A stretch of 64,000 bases of DNA from Henckelia pumila (taxonomy: Eukaryota; Streptophyta; Magnoliopsida; Lamiales; Gesneriaceae), in the NCBI RefSeq assembly GCF_033568475.1, contig NC_133121.1, positions 136,308,375 to 136,372,374 of the forward strand. Reading direction: 5' to 3'. The translations under genes and the position numbers were made by a program. The notes beneath the pieces are model-generated. The model did no database searches and had not been told where the DNA came from. It worked only from the letters and a program-made list of their open reading frames with translations. Below, one piece after another: positions 35,261 to 45,584 of the stretch. Numbering within the stretch: the first letter of the stretch is position 1; every line of letters begins with the position of its first letter.

Positions 35261-35779
35261 ATGTGAATTTATAATATGCACACATGCAGAGGATTTTGGA
35301 AAGTACTTCAGGAGCAAGTCTGGGACCAAGGCAGAGGGGAAAGTGGAAGTGGGGAAGAAGCGGGCGACTGGAGAGCAAGGTCGGGCAAGAGGGTATTCCC
35401 CTTATGTGCCCCTTACTATGAGTTTGGAGAAGGCGGTGCAAATATGTGAGGAGCGACGAGTGCTAGAGAAGCACTGGAATGCTGAAAGGGTCCCGCGACT
35501 GCCCTCCTTTGCGAGTTCCATCAATAATATGGGCACTTCACTAATGATTACCAAATATTGGGTGACGAGGTGCAAAAAATCATACACGAAGATCCTAGTA
35601 TGAGGTCCGAGCTTACCGAACGAGTTAACCCACATAGTAAGGGCCGAGCTCCCCAATGGGGGAATCAGAGAAATGATGGCCGAGGAAACTGACCCGAACA
35701 GAGAGGTCGAGCTCCTCAAAATGATCAGGGAGATCGGGTTGAATAGATAGCGAATCACACGAGTAGAGACATTATCCAT
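35261..35779 (+). pseudogene. Remains of the gag-protease linker
   Basis: This stretch lies between recognisable gag and protease. It is Glu/Lys/Arg-rich in scattered short frames and interrupted by several stops. It is the spacer region of the same element; no separate gene is seen. Confidence 0.5.
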
Positions 35780-36289
35780 ATGATTTTAAGAGGGAGTACG
35801 GATGGAAACTCCGGGAGAGCTCGGAAAGCTCATGGGCAAAAACTGGAGAATTTTGAGGTGAATTCTCATACCACTTATCCTTGTGACCCCGACATCAGCT
35901 TTGGGAGAGATGACTTGAAGGATGTGTCCATGCCTCACAGTTACCCATTGTTAGTGATTTTAACCGTTGCTAATTATGAAGTTGCGCTCATCTTTGTGGA
36001 TACATGAATCTCGGTCAATATTATCTTTAAAGATACCTTGGATCAATTGAAACTAGAAAGGCTTGAATTAGAGTCTATCACCATAGATCTGTATGGATTC
36101 ACTGGCCATGCTTTGCAACCTTTAGGTCAGATAGTGCTCCCATTGTCTTTGGGGAGTGGAAAACAACGCGTCACTAAAATGATTTGCTTTACGGTGATTG
36201 ACGCACCATCCTCTTTTATTGGGATCTTGGGCCAACCTGCCCTAAGTGATTTTCGAGATGTTGCATCTACATATCATCAAAAGGCATAG
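35780..36289 (+). pseudogene. Gypsy aspartic protease, inactivated at the active site
   Basis: Two frames, in register, read DISFGRDDLKDVSMPHSYPL, VANYEVALIFVDT-stop-ISVNIIF and then LYGFTGHALQPLGQIVLPLS, with SSFIGILGQPALSDF. This matches plant gypsy proteases. The catalytic Asp-Ser/Thr-Gly is broken because the Gly codon is a TGA stop (36006-36008). Confidence 0.78.
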
Positions 36290-36377
36290 AAGTGGGTGTT
36301 GTCCGAGGTGATCAAAAGTCAACTCGGTTGTGTTATGTAAATGAGGTAAGACGGATGCAAAGAGGAGCCGAAGAGAA

Positions 36378-36800
36378 GTGGGGATGGTATCAGTGGGCCG
36401 CACTATAAAATCTATTGGCAGAGATGTGCTGCTAATGGCCGAGGAAGGGCATGCAATGGTGGAGCTGAGCTCCTGTGGTCAGGTGGCCAAACTGGCAGCC
36501 GACCCTAGCCCACAACTGAAGCAGACCCTATTGGATTGTTTGAATAAAAACCAAGATGTTTTTGCTTGGTCTACATCCGAGTTCACTGAGGTCAGCTCGG
36601 AGGTCATGTGGCATCGGCTCAACACTATTTTGGGCGCTCGGCCGATAAAACAAAAGAAGCGGCACTTCAAAAATGAGAAAGATAGGGTAATTAATAAGGA
36701 GGTGGATGAGTTGCTTAGGGCAGGGCCTATGAGAGAAACAATTCTCTACTAGCTATCAAATGTGGTCTTAGTGCCAAAGAGCTCGAAAAAATGAAGGATG
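36378..36800 (+). pseudogene. Gypsy reverse transcriptase, N-terminal fragment
   Basis: The frame contains NKNQDVFAWSTSEFTEVSSE, ARPIKQKKRHF and DRVINKEVDELLRAG, the lead-in to a gypsy RT domain. After a stop at 36750 the next residues (LSNVVLVPKSS) are still recognisable. The catalytic palm with its YxDD-type motif is absent. Confidence 0.78.
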
Positions 36801-36820
36801 TGTGTAGATTTCAAATATTG

Positions 36821-37052
36821 AAAATAAAAGCAAATAAACATAAAACAAATATGAATAGATCAAAATGAAAAATAAACTTACACACATATTTGGCAGCAAA
36901 AGATTTGGCAAACAAGTAGATAGGGATTTTAAAGATAGTCGAATATAACCTTCACATTGAAGCTCATACTGCCTATATCCACCATGTAGATTATGTAAAA
37001 ATATTTGTTTATTCTTAAGTCAACAACCTCAAAAATATTCCATAATGCACAT
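36821..37052. other. Host DNA left of the Athila-like insertion
   Basis: About 230 bp of AT-rich sequence that continues, after removal of the 37053-43608 element, into 43614 onward. It ends with one copy of the CACAT target duplication (37048-37052). I do not recognise it. Confidence 0.5.
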
Positions 37053-38353
37053 TGACCGCGTTAATCGGTGTGAATAAATTCAACTGGCAAGCGTAGCAGG
37101 TCAAGTAATAATATAGTGGACAAAGGTCCAAGTGTCGAACCCACAGGGACTGTATAAAAATGATTACCAAAATATATTTATTTCTACTTAATCTAGACTA
37201 ATTAAAAAGGATGATTTCATATTTTATAAAAATTAATAAAATTGCAATAAAGATCAAATTAATTAAAACGCAGCTGGAAACTTTGGATTAACTTAAATTT
37301 GGAAAAGTTCGATCAAGGACTCACGTAGGTACCAGACAATTCATGTAACAAGCAGTAAATCTAAGATATCAGACTTAATCGTAATTCACGGGAATTTTTC
37401 TAATTTGTTCGAAGGACTATTTCTAGAACAATCAACCTATTCAAATATTGATGAACTAATCTTTCGTAATTCTAATCAAATTTGAATGCATAAATTGCTG
37501 TGAAAATTCAGTAAAAACCTAAACCGCATAATGAAACCGAATTCTATTTCTAGTCAGTTTTACACTATGTTGATTATCGAAGTGATCAAAATCGAGACCT
37601 CCTCTGTCGACTTGGAATCGATTAACAAGCAAACAAATAACTGGCCAAGAAATTTGTAAGACAAATATAAATTCAATAATTAATAAATTCAAATCAAGTC
37701 TAAAAATCCCAAATAAACAAACGAGTTTTATACATAAATTGTCTGGCCCAATCACCTGGCCTTGATCGAAAAAGAAAAACTACTCACAATTCATAATTCA
37801 AAACCAAGTTTTAATCATGAATTGATAAAAGAAAAATAAAAGAAAAGAGAAAAGAATTCTTCTCCCAAGCGTGTAGCCGTCTCTGCCTCCGTCTCCAACT
37901 CAGAAAAATTGTGGAACCCTTATAAAATAATAAAAACTCCTATTTATAGTGTTTGGAAAGCCTTAAAAATTAATTTCCTAGTTGAAATATAATTTTCGGA
38001 ATTTTCTGGCCCGTCAACTTTTTCCTGCTCCGAGCGACGATTTTGAAAAATTCATATCTTAAGATCTAGCCGTCGGATTGACCTGAAACTTGGACTGCAG
38101 CTTCAAAACATCTTGAACTTTAATCTGATTGGTGGAGATCGGATTTGGATCTCTCAAAAATTAAATATGATTTTTATGTCAAGGCTGCTCTGTTATTCGC
38201 TCTTCAAAAATCCAATTTCCTACAAAATTAACCGGGGAAGTGAAATACATACACATGAACTAAAACACATAAAAAACACATAAAAATAATATGAACTCAC
38301 ACAAAATATAAATACAACTAACACAAACTAACGCATACAAAATGAACTTATCA
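37053..38353 (-). repeat. 3' LTR of the Athila-like element (1.30 kb)
   Basis: On the minus strand it starts TGATAAGTTC and ends ACGCGGTCA. It is nearly identical to the other LTR but lacks about 318 bp of CG-rich sequence. At that site it reads CCGTCAACTTTTTCC without interruption. Confidence 0.9.
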
Positions 38354-39643
38354 ACACCCCCATACTTAACTTTTGCTTGCCCTCGAGCAAGACATGCAAA
38401 AACAAAATGCAAACAAAAACATGAGTAAGGATGATTCATAAATGTGCAAAGCCTCCGAGAAGTTCAATCACAAAACCAAAAACACAGACATGCTCTCAAC
38501 TTTTCATAATACACCTTCGGTTTAACGTGAACGTGTGTGTGAAATGTCATTCCAGTTTCATGCAACTTAGATCGAATTCCGTCTCAAATCTGCTTAGCAA
38601 CGTATGACAATTCAGTGCAAGTTTCACTCTTCAAGTGCTCATTCCTTCCAACAACCTCTAGACTAAACTCACCTCCCTTGAGATAATAAATTACACACCT
38701 CCGGATTTTGCATCCGGTATTGCTTTAGCCCCAATAATTACCCGCTGACTTAGCTACAACTGGATAGGATATGAAAAATCATTCTATTTTTTCTTTCTAA
38801 TCCCCTCGTCCATAGCCCGGATGGAGCATCAATCCCATTTAATCCGCATACTTAGCCTTAAATTTAATTTTTATTATAGGATTTTAATCCTTTCAAGGCC
38901 CGGATGGAATTGTATAAAACTCTTTTTTTTTCTAGGTGCGCCCAAGATCATAAGTGTAAACTAGAGCCTCATCAAAATTCATAGAACACAATCAAGATCC
39001 ACAAATCACCTATTGCCGTGCAATGGTCAAACAGACAGAAACTTCATCAAATCTTTCGCTACACTCCACTGGTCTAACAAAAGTGCTTATAAATATTCAC
39101 AGTTCAACCTACAGTTTCTCATGTCAAGTCAAGAGAAATTTTTTTTTTCAAAAATTCATTTTTTTCAAATAAACTTCATCATCATTGGCTATTATGACTC
39201 ATCCAACTCATGCAAGACAACATAAACACAAAACATAATGAAATGCATGAATACAAACTATATGCAATAGACTATACCAAATGAATGCAAACACCAACAC
39301 AAACAAAACTAATCTACCCCCCCCATACTTATCCAAATCATTGCCCTCAATGCTTAGAACAATAAACAAAATGCAAGACAAACAAAAACACAATGAAAAC
39401 AACAATAACACTCCCCTGGTTTTCGATGCATCCTCTTCCTTCTTGACAAAATCCTCTGGGACGGTATCAGCAGTCTAGATTATCGGCGAGCATGACCAAC
39501 TAGCATGGGAAAGAAACAATAACCAAATAAAAACAAAAATAAAAACCAAAAACATAATAATAAAAAAAACACTGGGTTGCCTCCCAGCCAGCGCTAAATT
39601 TATAGTCTATAGCCCGACTATACTCCTCTTTGAGTGGCGAAAT
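38354..39643 (-). other. Non-coding 3' internal region of the Athila-like element
   Basis: It lies between the gag-protease stop and the 3' LTR on the minus strand. Wording typical of Athila relatives is present, such as GGGTTGCCTCCCAGCCAGCGC (plus strand, 39571-39591) and CCCCCATACTTAAC. A full element would have pol here; none is present. Open frames at 39013-39225 and 39208-39411 look like chance. Confidence 0.7.
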
Positions 39644-41851
39644 TCAAGGTGGTTTATCCACCGTCTGTGAAAAACTCGAATCAGTCCTGCACTTGCATGT
39701 TACATCATTAAAGAACTTGTGCAAGGGATTAATTCCTGCAGACAACTGCACCTGCAGACATTTACCAACATCAGCATAAATTACATCAATAAAATTAACA
39801 TGAGAGCAAGATTTGACAGTTAGGATATCGGTAGCCGACTTAAACATTTTAAAAACAACTTGCTCATCATTCAATCTCAGAACCAACTCTCCATTCTCAA
39901 CATCAACTAGGGCTCTACTAGCAGCAAGAAAAGGACGCCCTAAAATCAGTGGAACCTCACAGTCCTCATCCATGTCAAGAATAACAAAATCTACAGGGTA
40001 TATAAAGTGTTCTATCTTGACTAGGACATTCTCTACGATCCCTCTCGGATATTTAATAGAACCATCAGCAAATTTAAGAGAGATAGTAGCAGGTTCTATA
40101 TTTTCAACTCCTAATTTTCGAGCAATAGAATAAGACATTAAATTAATGCTCGACCCAAGATCACACAACACATTCTCAAAAGACAAACTTCCAATATGAC
40201 AGGGTATAGAAAAACTCCCTGGATCCTGAGATTTTGTTGGAAGCTTCTTTTGCAACACCGCCGAGCACTCCTGCTTCATTGTGACTTGCGTAAGATCATT
40301 CAGCTTCTTTTTATTTTTCAGCAAATCATTCATAAACTTTGCATATCTCGGTATCTGAGCTAAAGCATCTGCAAAAGGTATGTTAATATGCAGTTTCTTG
40401 AAAATTTCAAGAAACTTTTTAAATTGAGACTCAAATAATATTTGCTTAGCTCTAAGGGGGAAAGGTAAAGTAGATAAATCAACATTTTCATTAACTTCAA
40501 ATTTTGAACTCTTACCTTTCTTACTTGCCTTGGAGGAATTTTCAACCCGCACATCTTCCATAACTTCTGAACTTTTCGGCCTCTCCATGGTCTCTTCTTC
40601 GTCCATCTGCTTCTCCTCAGACTGTGCTCGAGTCACGACCATAATAGCATTCACGTCTCTTGGATTTGGTTCAGTGTTGCTAGGCAACGCTCCAATAGGA
40701 CGAGTAGAGAGTTGGGTTGCGATTTGACTCATCTGATTTTCCAACCTCTGCATCATAGCTTCTTGATTTTGTAAACGAGCCTCAGTACCCGCCACATATT
40801 TCATCATTATTTCCTCGAAGCTCGGCTTCTTCTCCTCTTGCTTGGACTGCCAGTTCTGATTATAAGTGTTGTTGTAGGAGTTGTACGGCTGCCTTCCTTG
40901 ATTTCCCATAAAATTTACCGCATCAACTTCAAACAACTGCTGATCTTCTTTCAGATTCCCTTGTGCTGGCGCTGTTTTCATGAGTGCCACTTGATGTGTT
41001 AGAGAGTCGATCTTAGCGTTCAGGGCCATCAAAGCATCGACCTCCAGAATTCCAGCCTTCTTTTCCTTCTTTACATCCGGCCATCCAATGTTACTCTCTG
41101 CCATATTGCCTATGATCTCCCACGCATCAGCTGGCGTTTTCCTGAATAGACATCCATTGGCAGCAGCATCCAACATAGATCGAACCGACTGATCGGCTCC
41201 GTTGTAGAACGTCTGGGTCTGCTGGCTTTGAGTAAGATTATGTTGAGGACATGTCCTCAACATCTTTTTGAACCTAGTCCACGCCGCATGTAGAGATTCT
41301 CCCTCCTTTTGCTTGAAAGATATAATATCAGAGAATAACTTAGCCATCTTCGTAGGAGGGAAATATTTCTTTAAGAATTCTTGGACAAGTCCCGTCCAAG
41401 TAGTAATAGAACCAGTCGGCAGGTCAAGCCACTCCAAGGCTTCGCACTGTAATGAGAAGGGGAATAACCGCAGTCTCACTGCATCAGAGGTTACCCCATT
41501 GACTTTGAAGGTGTCGCAGATCGACAGGAATCGCTCCAGATGAGCGTAAGGATCTTCAGTAGAAGTGCCTCCAAACCGTGCTTGAAGTTGGATCATCTGA
41601 ATAGTGGAGGGTTTAAGCTCAAAGCTGTTCGCCTCAACAGCGGGGCGAACGATGCTGGATCCATAACCTTCAACCGGAGGCCTAATAAGATCCCAAACAG
41701 TGCGGTTGTCAACTTCGTCAGCCATCTCTTCCTCAGACTCAGAATCAAGCTCCAAATTAAGATATTTCCTAGCTCTCCGAATCCTGCTAAGTGTGCGTTC
41801 TATCTCCAAATCGAGTGGTAAAAGATTTTTGAATAGTCTAGATCGACGCAT
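39644..41851 (-). CDS. Athila-like gag-protease protein (735 aa)
   Basis: A single uninterrupted frame. Residues about 90-250 form the retrotransposon gag domain (ARFGGTSTEDPYAHLERFL, WTGLVQEFLKKYFPPTK, GESLHAAWTRFKKML). Residues about 300-420 are Gln-rich linker. Residues about 555-650 form an aspartic protease with CDLGSSINLMSYSIARKLGV (the DLG variant usual in Athila), then ILGRPFLAASRALVDV. Gag would assemble particles and the protease would process them; without RT it needs helper enzymes. The open frame over 2.2 kb points to recent activity. Confidence 0.9.
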   Translation of the reverse strand: MRRSRLFKNLLPLDLEIERTLSRIRRARKYLNLELDSESEEEMADEVDNRTVWDLIRPPVEGYGSSIVRPAVEANSFELKPSTIQMIQLQARFGGTSTEDPYAHLERFLSICDTFKVNGVTSDAVRLRLFPFSLQCEALEWLDLPTGSITTWTGLVQEFLKKYFPPTKMAKLFSDIISFKQKEGESLHAAWTRFKKMLRTCPQHNLTQSQQTQTFYNGADQSVRSMLDAAANGCLFRKTPADAWEIIGNMAESNIGWPDVKKEKKAGILEVDALMALNAKIDSLTHQVALMKTAPAQGNLKEDQQLFEVDAVNFMGNQGRQPYNSYNNTYNQNWQSKQEEKKPSFEEIMMKYVAGTEARLQNQEAMMQRLENQMSQIATQLSTRPIGALPSNTEPNPRDVNAIMVVTRAQSEEKQMDEEETMERPKSSEVMEDVRVENSSKASKKGKSSKFEVNENVDLSTLPFPLRAKQILFESQFKKFLEIFKKLHINIPFADALAQIPRYAKFMNDLLKNKKKLNDLTQVTMKQECSAVLQKKLPTKSQDPGSFSIPCHIGSLSFENVLCDLGSSINLMSYSIARKLGVENIEPATISLKFADGSIKYPRGIVENVLVKIEHFIYPVDFVILDMDEDCEVPLILGRPFLAASRALVDVENGELVLRLNDEQVVFKMFKSATDILTVKSCSHVNFIDVIYADVGKCLQVQLSAGINPLHKFFNDVTCKCRTDSSFSQTVDKPP

Positions 41852-41965
41852 GCACTAGAAGATGAGTACCTGACAACACAAATAAAAAAAAAAATTCAGA
41901 AAGCAAATAAATAAATAAAAAAATAGTCTAATCTCAAGAAAAATAAAAATTTTGATATCAAACAG

Positions 41966-41983
41966 TCCCCGGCAACGGCGCCA
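41966..41983 (-). promoter_or_regulatory. Primer binding site (tRNA-Asp type)
   Basis: TGGCGCCGTTGCCGGGGA on the minus strand, starting six bases after the 5' LTR. It matches the complement of the 3' end of plant tRNA-Asp as used by Athila and related elements. It is where minus-strand DNA synthesis would start. Confidence 0.85.
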
Positions 41984-41989
41984 AAAACT

Positions 41990-43608
41990 TGACCGCGTTA
42001 ATCGGTGTGAATAAATTCAACTGGCAAGCGTACCAGGTCAAGTAATAATATAGTGGACAAAGGTCCAAGTGTCGAACCCACAGGGACTGTATAAAAATGA
42101 TTACCAAAATATATTTATTTCTACTTAATCTAGACTAATTAAAAAGGATGATTTCATATTTTATAAAAATTAATAAAATTGCAATAAAGATCAAATTAAT
42201 TAAAACGCAGCTGGAAACTTTGGATTAACTTAAATTTGGAAAAGTTCGATCAAGGACTCACGTAGGTACCAGACAATTCATGTAACAAGCAGTAAATCTA
42301 AGATATCAGACTTAATCGTAATTCACGGGAATTTTCCTAATTTGTTCGAAGGACTATTTCTAGAACAATCAACCTATTCAAATATTGATGAACTAATCTT
42401 TCGTAATTCTAATCAAATTTGAATGCATAAATTGCTGTGAAAATTCAGTAAAAACCTAAACCGCATAATGAAACCGAATTCTATTTCTAGTCGTTTTACA
42501 CTATGTTGATTATCGAAGTGATCAAAATCGAGACCTCCTCTGTCGACTTGGAATCGATTAACAAGCAAACAAATAACTGGCCAAGAAATTTGTAAGACAA
42601 ATATAAATTCGATAATTAATAAATTCAAATCAAGTTTAAAAATCCCAAATAAACAAACGAGTTTTATACATAAATTGTCTGGCCCAATCACCTGGCCTTG
42701 ATCGAAAAAGAAAAACTACTCACAATTCATAATTCAAAACCAAGTTTTAATCATGAATTGATAAAAGAAAAATAAAAGAAAAGAGAAAAGAATTCTTCTC
42801 CCAAGCGTGTAGCCGTCTCTGCCTCCGTCTCCAACTCAGAAAAATTGTGGAACCCTTATAAAATAATAAAAACTCCTATTTATAGTGTTTGGAAAGCCTT
42901 AAAAATTAATTTCCTAGTTGAAATATAATTTTCGGAATTTTCTGGCCCGTCAACACGCGCGCGTGCGCCTTGGAGTCCTCGCGCGCGCGCTTCATTAAAA
43001 TACAGAGACTCAGGTTTTCTCTCTCTCGCGCGCGCGAGATAAAAGCTCGCCCGCGCGCGTTCTTCTCAAAATTCTCTGGAAATTCCTCTTGCGCGCGCGC
43101 GAGATAATTCCCTCGCGCGCGCGCGCTCTATTCTTGCTGAACATGCGCGATAGCTTCCTCCTCAGCGCGATTGCTCACCTTCTTAGCGCGTTAGCGCTCC
43201 CTCATGCGCTATTCCTCACCTTCTTAGCGCGTTAGCGCCCCTTGAGGCGCTAAACTCCCACCAACAGCGCAACTTTTTCCTGCTCCGAGCGACGATTTTG
43301 AAAAATTCATATCTTAAGATCTAGCCGTCGGATTGACCTGAAACTTGGACTGCAGCTTCAAAACATCTTGAACTTTAATCTGACCGGTGGAGATCGGATT
43401 TGTATCTCTCAAAAATTAAATATGATTTTTATGTCAAGGCTGCTCTGTTATTCGCTCTTCAAAAATCCAATTTCCTACAAAATTAACCGGGGAAGTGAAA
43501 TACATACACATGAACTAAAACACATAAAAAACACATAAAAATAATATGAACTCACACAAAATATAAATACAACTAACACAAACTAACGCATACAAAATGA
43601 ACTTATCA
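41990..43608 (-). repeat. 5' LTR of the Athila-like element (1.62 kb) with a CG-rich block
   Basis: Identical in outline to the 3' LTR but carrying an extra block at about 42951-43268, made of runs such as CTCGCGCGCGCGC and CGCGCGCGCGAG, then repeats of CACCTTCTTAGCGCGTTAGCG. CAAC or GCAAC occurs at both edges of the block, where the shorter LTR keeps a single CAAC, so loss from the other LTR between short repeats is the simplest explanation. Confidence 0.9.
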
Positions 43609-43613
43609 CACAT

Positions 43614-44659
43614 ACACCACCAAGAGAAGAATCTGACAAGCTGTGAAAAAGCTTGGCAAGCTTGATAGAGCCATAGATGCACAACACAGTAATGAACCAA
43701 ATGATTGTCAAAAAATTAGAAAATACCTTTGATGGCTAGTTCCTTAGCTACAGTATCTTGTTAACAATAACATTAATAAAGTGAAAAAGATCTGTTATCA
43801 AAATTTTCATGCAAACAGATACAAACACATGTTAAGTAATTTACCTTCAGGATTGGCGGCACCATCGCTTCCCCATTCTCCCCTGTGGCCACTATCAGCC
43901 ACCAGCAGATGTATTCAAACTCCACCCCTGCTCCTGATGATGTTGTTTTCACACTCCAAAACCCAAGAAATCGATCGAACTCGGCACTCGCCATATGTTC
44001 CGTAATAACTAAACTTGGGTAAAACTCATATTTAAAAACATTCATAAACCGGAAGAAAAACATTCACAAACATGACATATATGATTATGCAATAAAATCG
44101 AAAGTACCATTTCTGAAGTTTGGGATTGAAAAATCATCTTGGATGAATGAATTAAGAAAATATATGCAAAACTGTCTGGCAACTCCTAAAGAACGAAACC
44201 CACGTTCCGCAAACTTATGGTGTTGTGGCAGTACAACAGTGATAAGTCATTTGATCACTTTCCAATTCACGCACCTGTGAAGAATATGAACCAGAATATT
44301 GATATCTTGATGGACGTGTAAAGATTTTTTCTCTGATTTTTGTCATAGACATATCCATTAAAATTAATATATATTTACTCTAACTTCTATTTATAATGGC
44401 ATGATATGATGACCCGTAATTTAGGCCACCGACTACTCTTCATGATGCAATATCTTTAGAAAAATGTATGCTGTAGATGATCAATTTTTTTCAAATCAAT
44501 TTTCAAAATATTTCATAATTAGTGAATAATTCACTCAGGAACTACCTAAAAAAAAATCAAATATCAAGATTACATTCAAGAAATCAGAGCTTACTGGAAA
44601 CTAAAACACACATTCATGAACTTCATTTTCAGACATTATCTATTGTTCAAAATCAGGTT
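43614..44659 (-). other. Host segment with possible exon fragments of an unknown gene
   Basis: On the minus strand a frame starting MASAEFDRFLGFWSVK (start codon 43994-43992) runs to a good donor, CTGAAG then GTAAAT (about 43842). It includes EFEYICWWLIVATGENGEAM. A possible 21-bp exon between TGTAG and GTATTTTC follows at about 43727-43747. I do not recognise the protein. The segment continues across the copia insertion to 49834 onward, where other gene fragments lie on the same strand. Confidence 0.4.
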
Positions 44660-44664
44660 TAATT

Positions 44665-45157
44665 TATTGGGGATATCAGGGACTAGCGTAAACTTGAGGC
44701 AACATCGCAGCGAAATATTACAAGTAAATGATCAATAACTCGAACAAGATGGACACCGATATTTATAGTGTTTCACCCAATTGGGATACATCTACTCAAC
44801 ACTCAAAGAGATCACTTATTTATTAATAACAAAGAAGACAAGAGAATTGAGATTACAAACTCACTTTCTCAAAACTAATCCTATTCCTTCCAAGGATAAA
44901 CACTCTTTAAGAAATATCACACTAAATCCTCTTGAACACTTATATACTTTGAGTTTATAGAAGAGAGAATTTTGTGTTTTGGTGTGTTGAAAAATGAAGA
45001 ACGGATGGGTATTTATAGGTGAAGTTTGGGGTAGAAAACAAAACAAATACATCATTGCTTACATAATAAACTCAATAATTGTTTGAACAACTCAACCATG
45101 CATGTGTTGCTCACTTGTCAAGCATGTGCCATGTATAATGTAGCTTGATATCTAGCA
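44665..45157 (-). repeat. 3' LTR of the copia element
   Basis: 493 bp, starting TGCTAGATATC on the minus strand. The outer end has TA where the other LTR has TG (plus strand TATTGGGG versus TGTTGGGG), a terminal mutation. It otherwise closely matches the 5' LTR. Confidence 0.88.
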
Positions 45158-45173
45158 ATTCTCCCCCTCAAGC

Positions 45174-45584
45174 TCATTTTGTGAATTCGATCAAACCTGC
45201 TACCACTTTACAGTACTCTAGTTTCCACTTCGGCACTGTCTTGGTCATCATATCAGAACCATTCTCATCTGTGCGAATTTTCTCAAGTTTTAACAACTTG
45301 TTCTCCAATACATCTTGTATCCAATGATAACGAACATCAATATGTTTTGATCTGGAATGCATTGAAGAATTCTTTTCAAGATGAATTGCACTCTGACTGT
45401 CACAGAACAACTTGTATTGATCTTGTACAAAACTTAACTCCTCCAAGAACCCTTTCATCCATAACAATTCCTTACATGCTTCAGTTGCTGCAATGAACTC
45501 TGCTTCGGTAGTTGACAATGCTACACTTTTTTGCAATTTTGACTGCCAGACACAGCTCCCCCTGCAAATGTAATCAAATATCAT
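45174..45584 (-). pseudogene. Copia RNase H domain
   Basis: Reads VALSTTEAEFIAATEACKE, CDSQSAIHLEKN and HIDVRYHWIQDVLENK, ending near DMMTKTVPKWKLEYC, the usual copia RNase H and tail. It is in a different frame from the RT part, so one frameshift separates them near 45582. Confidence 0.85.

Larger units (their letters stand above)
31802..36820 (+). mobile_element. Decayed Ty3/gypsy retrotransposon (Tat/Retand-like), 3' part missing
   Basis: A 5' LTR (31802-33410), a primer-site-like ATTGGCGGCGTC directly after it, gag (33451 onward), protease (35780-36289) and the start of reverse transcriptase (36378-36800) follow in order on the plus strand. Several stops and frameshifts break it. The sequence stops resembling a retrotransposon within RT near 36820, and no RNase H, integrase or 3' LTR follows. 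It has itself been hit by two insertions (32251-33174 and about 33910-34998). Confidence 0.8.
37053..43608 (-). mobile_element. Complete non-autonomous Athila-like Ty3/gypsy element (gag-protease only)
   Basis: It runs on the minus strand and is flanked by perfect CACAT duplications (37048-37052 and 43609-43613). Order: 5' LTR (43608-41990), primer site TGGCGCCGTTGCCGGGGA (41983-41966, tRNA-Asp type), one long gag-protease frame (41851-39644), a non-coding 3' region, a G-rich polypurine tract next to the 3' LTR (minus strand of 38367-38354), and the 3' LTR (38353-37053). There is no RT, RNase H or integrase. This is the layout of a TR-GAG type non-autonomous element, presumably mobilised by a full Athila relative. 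By eye the LTRs differ at fewer than ten positions outside one large indel, so insertion is recent. Confidence 0.88.

Noticed and set aside
39013-39411. Open frames between the gag-protease gene and the 3' LTR of the Athila-like element
   Set aside because: They lack any pol or envelope features and sit in the known non-coding part of such elements.
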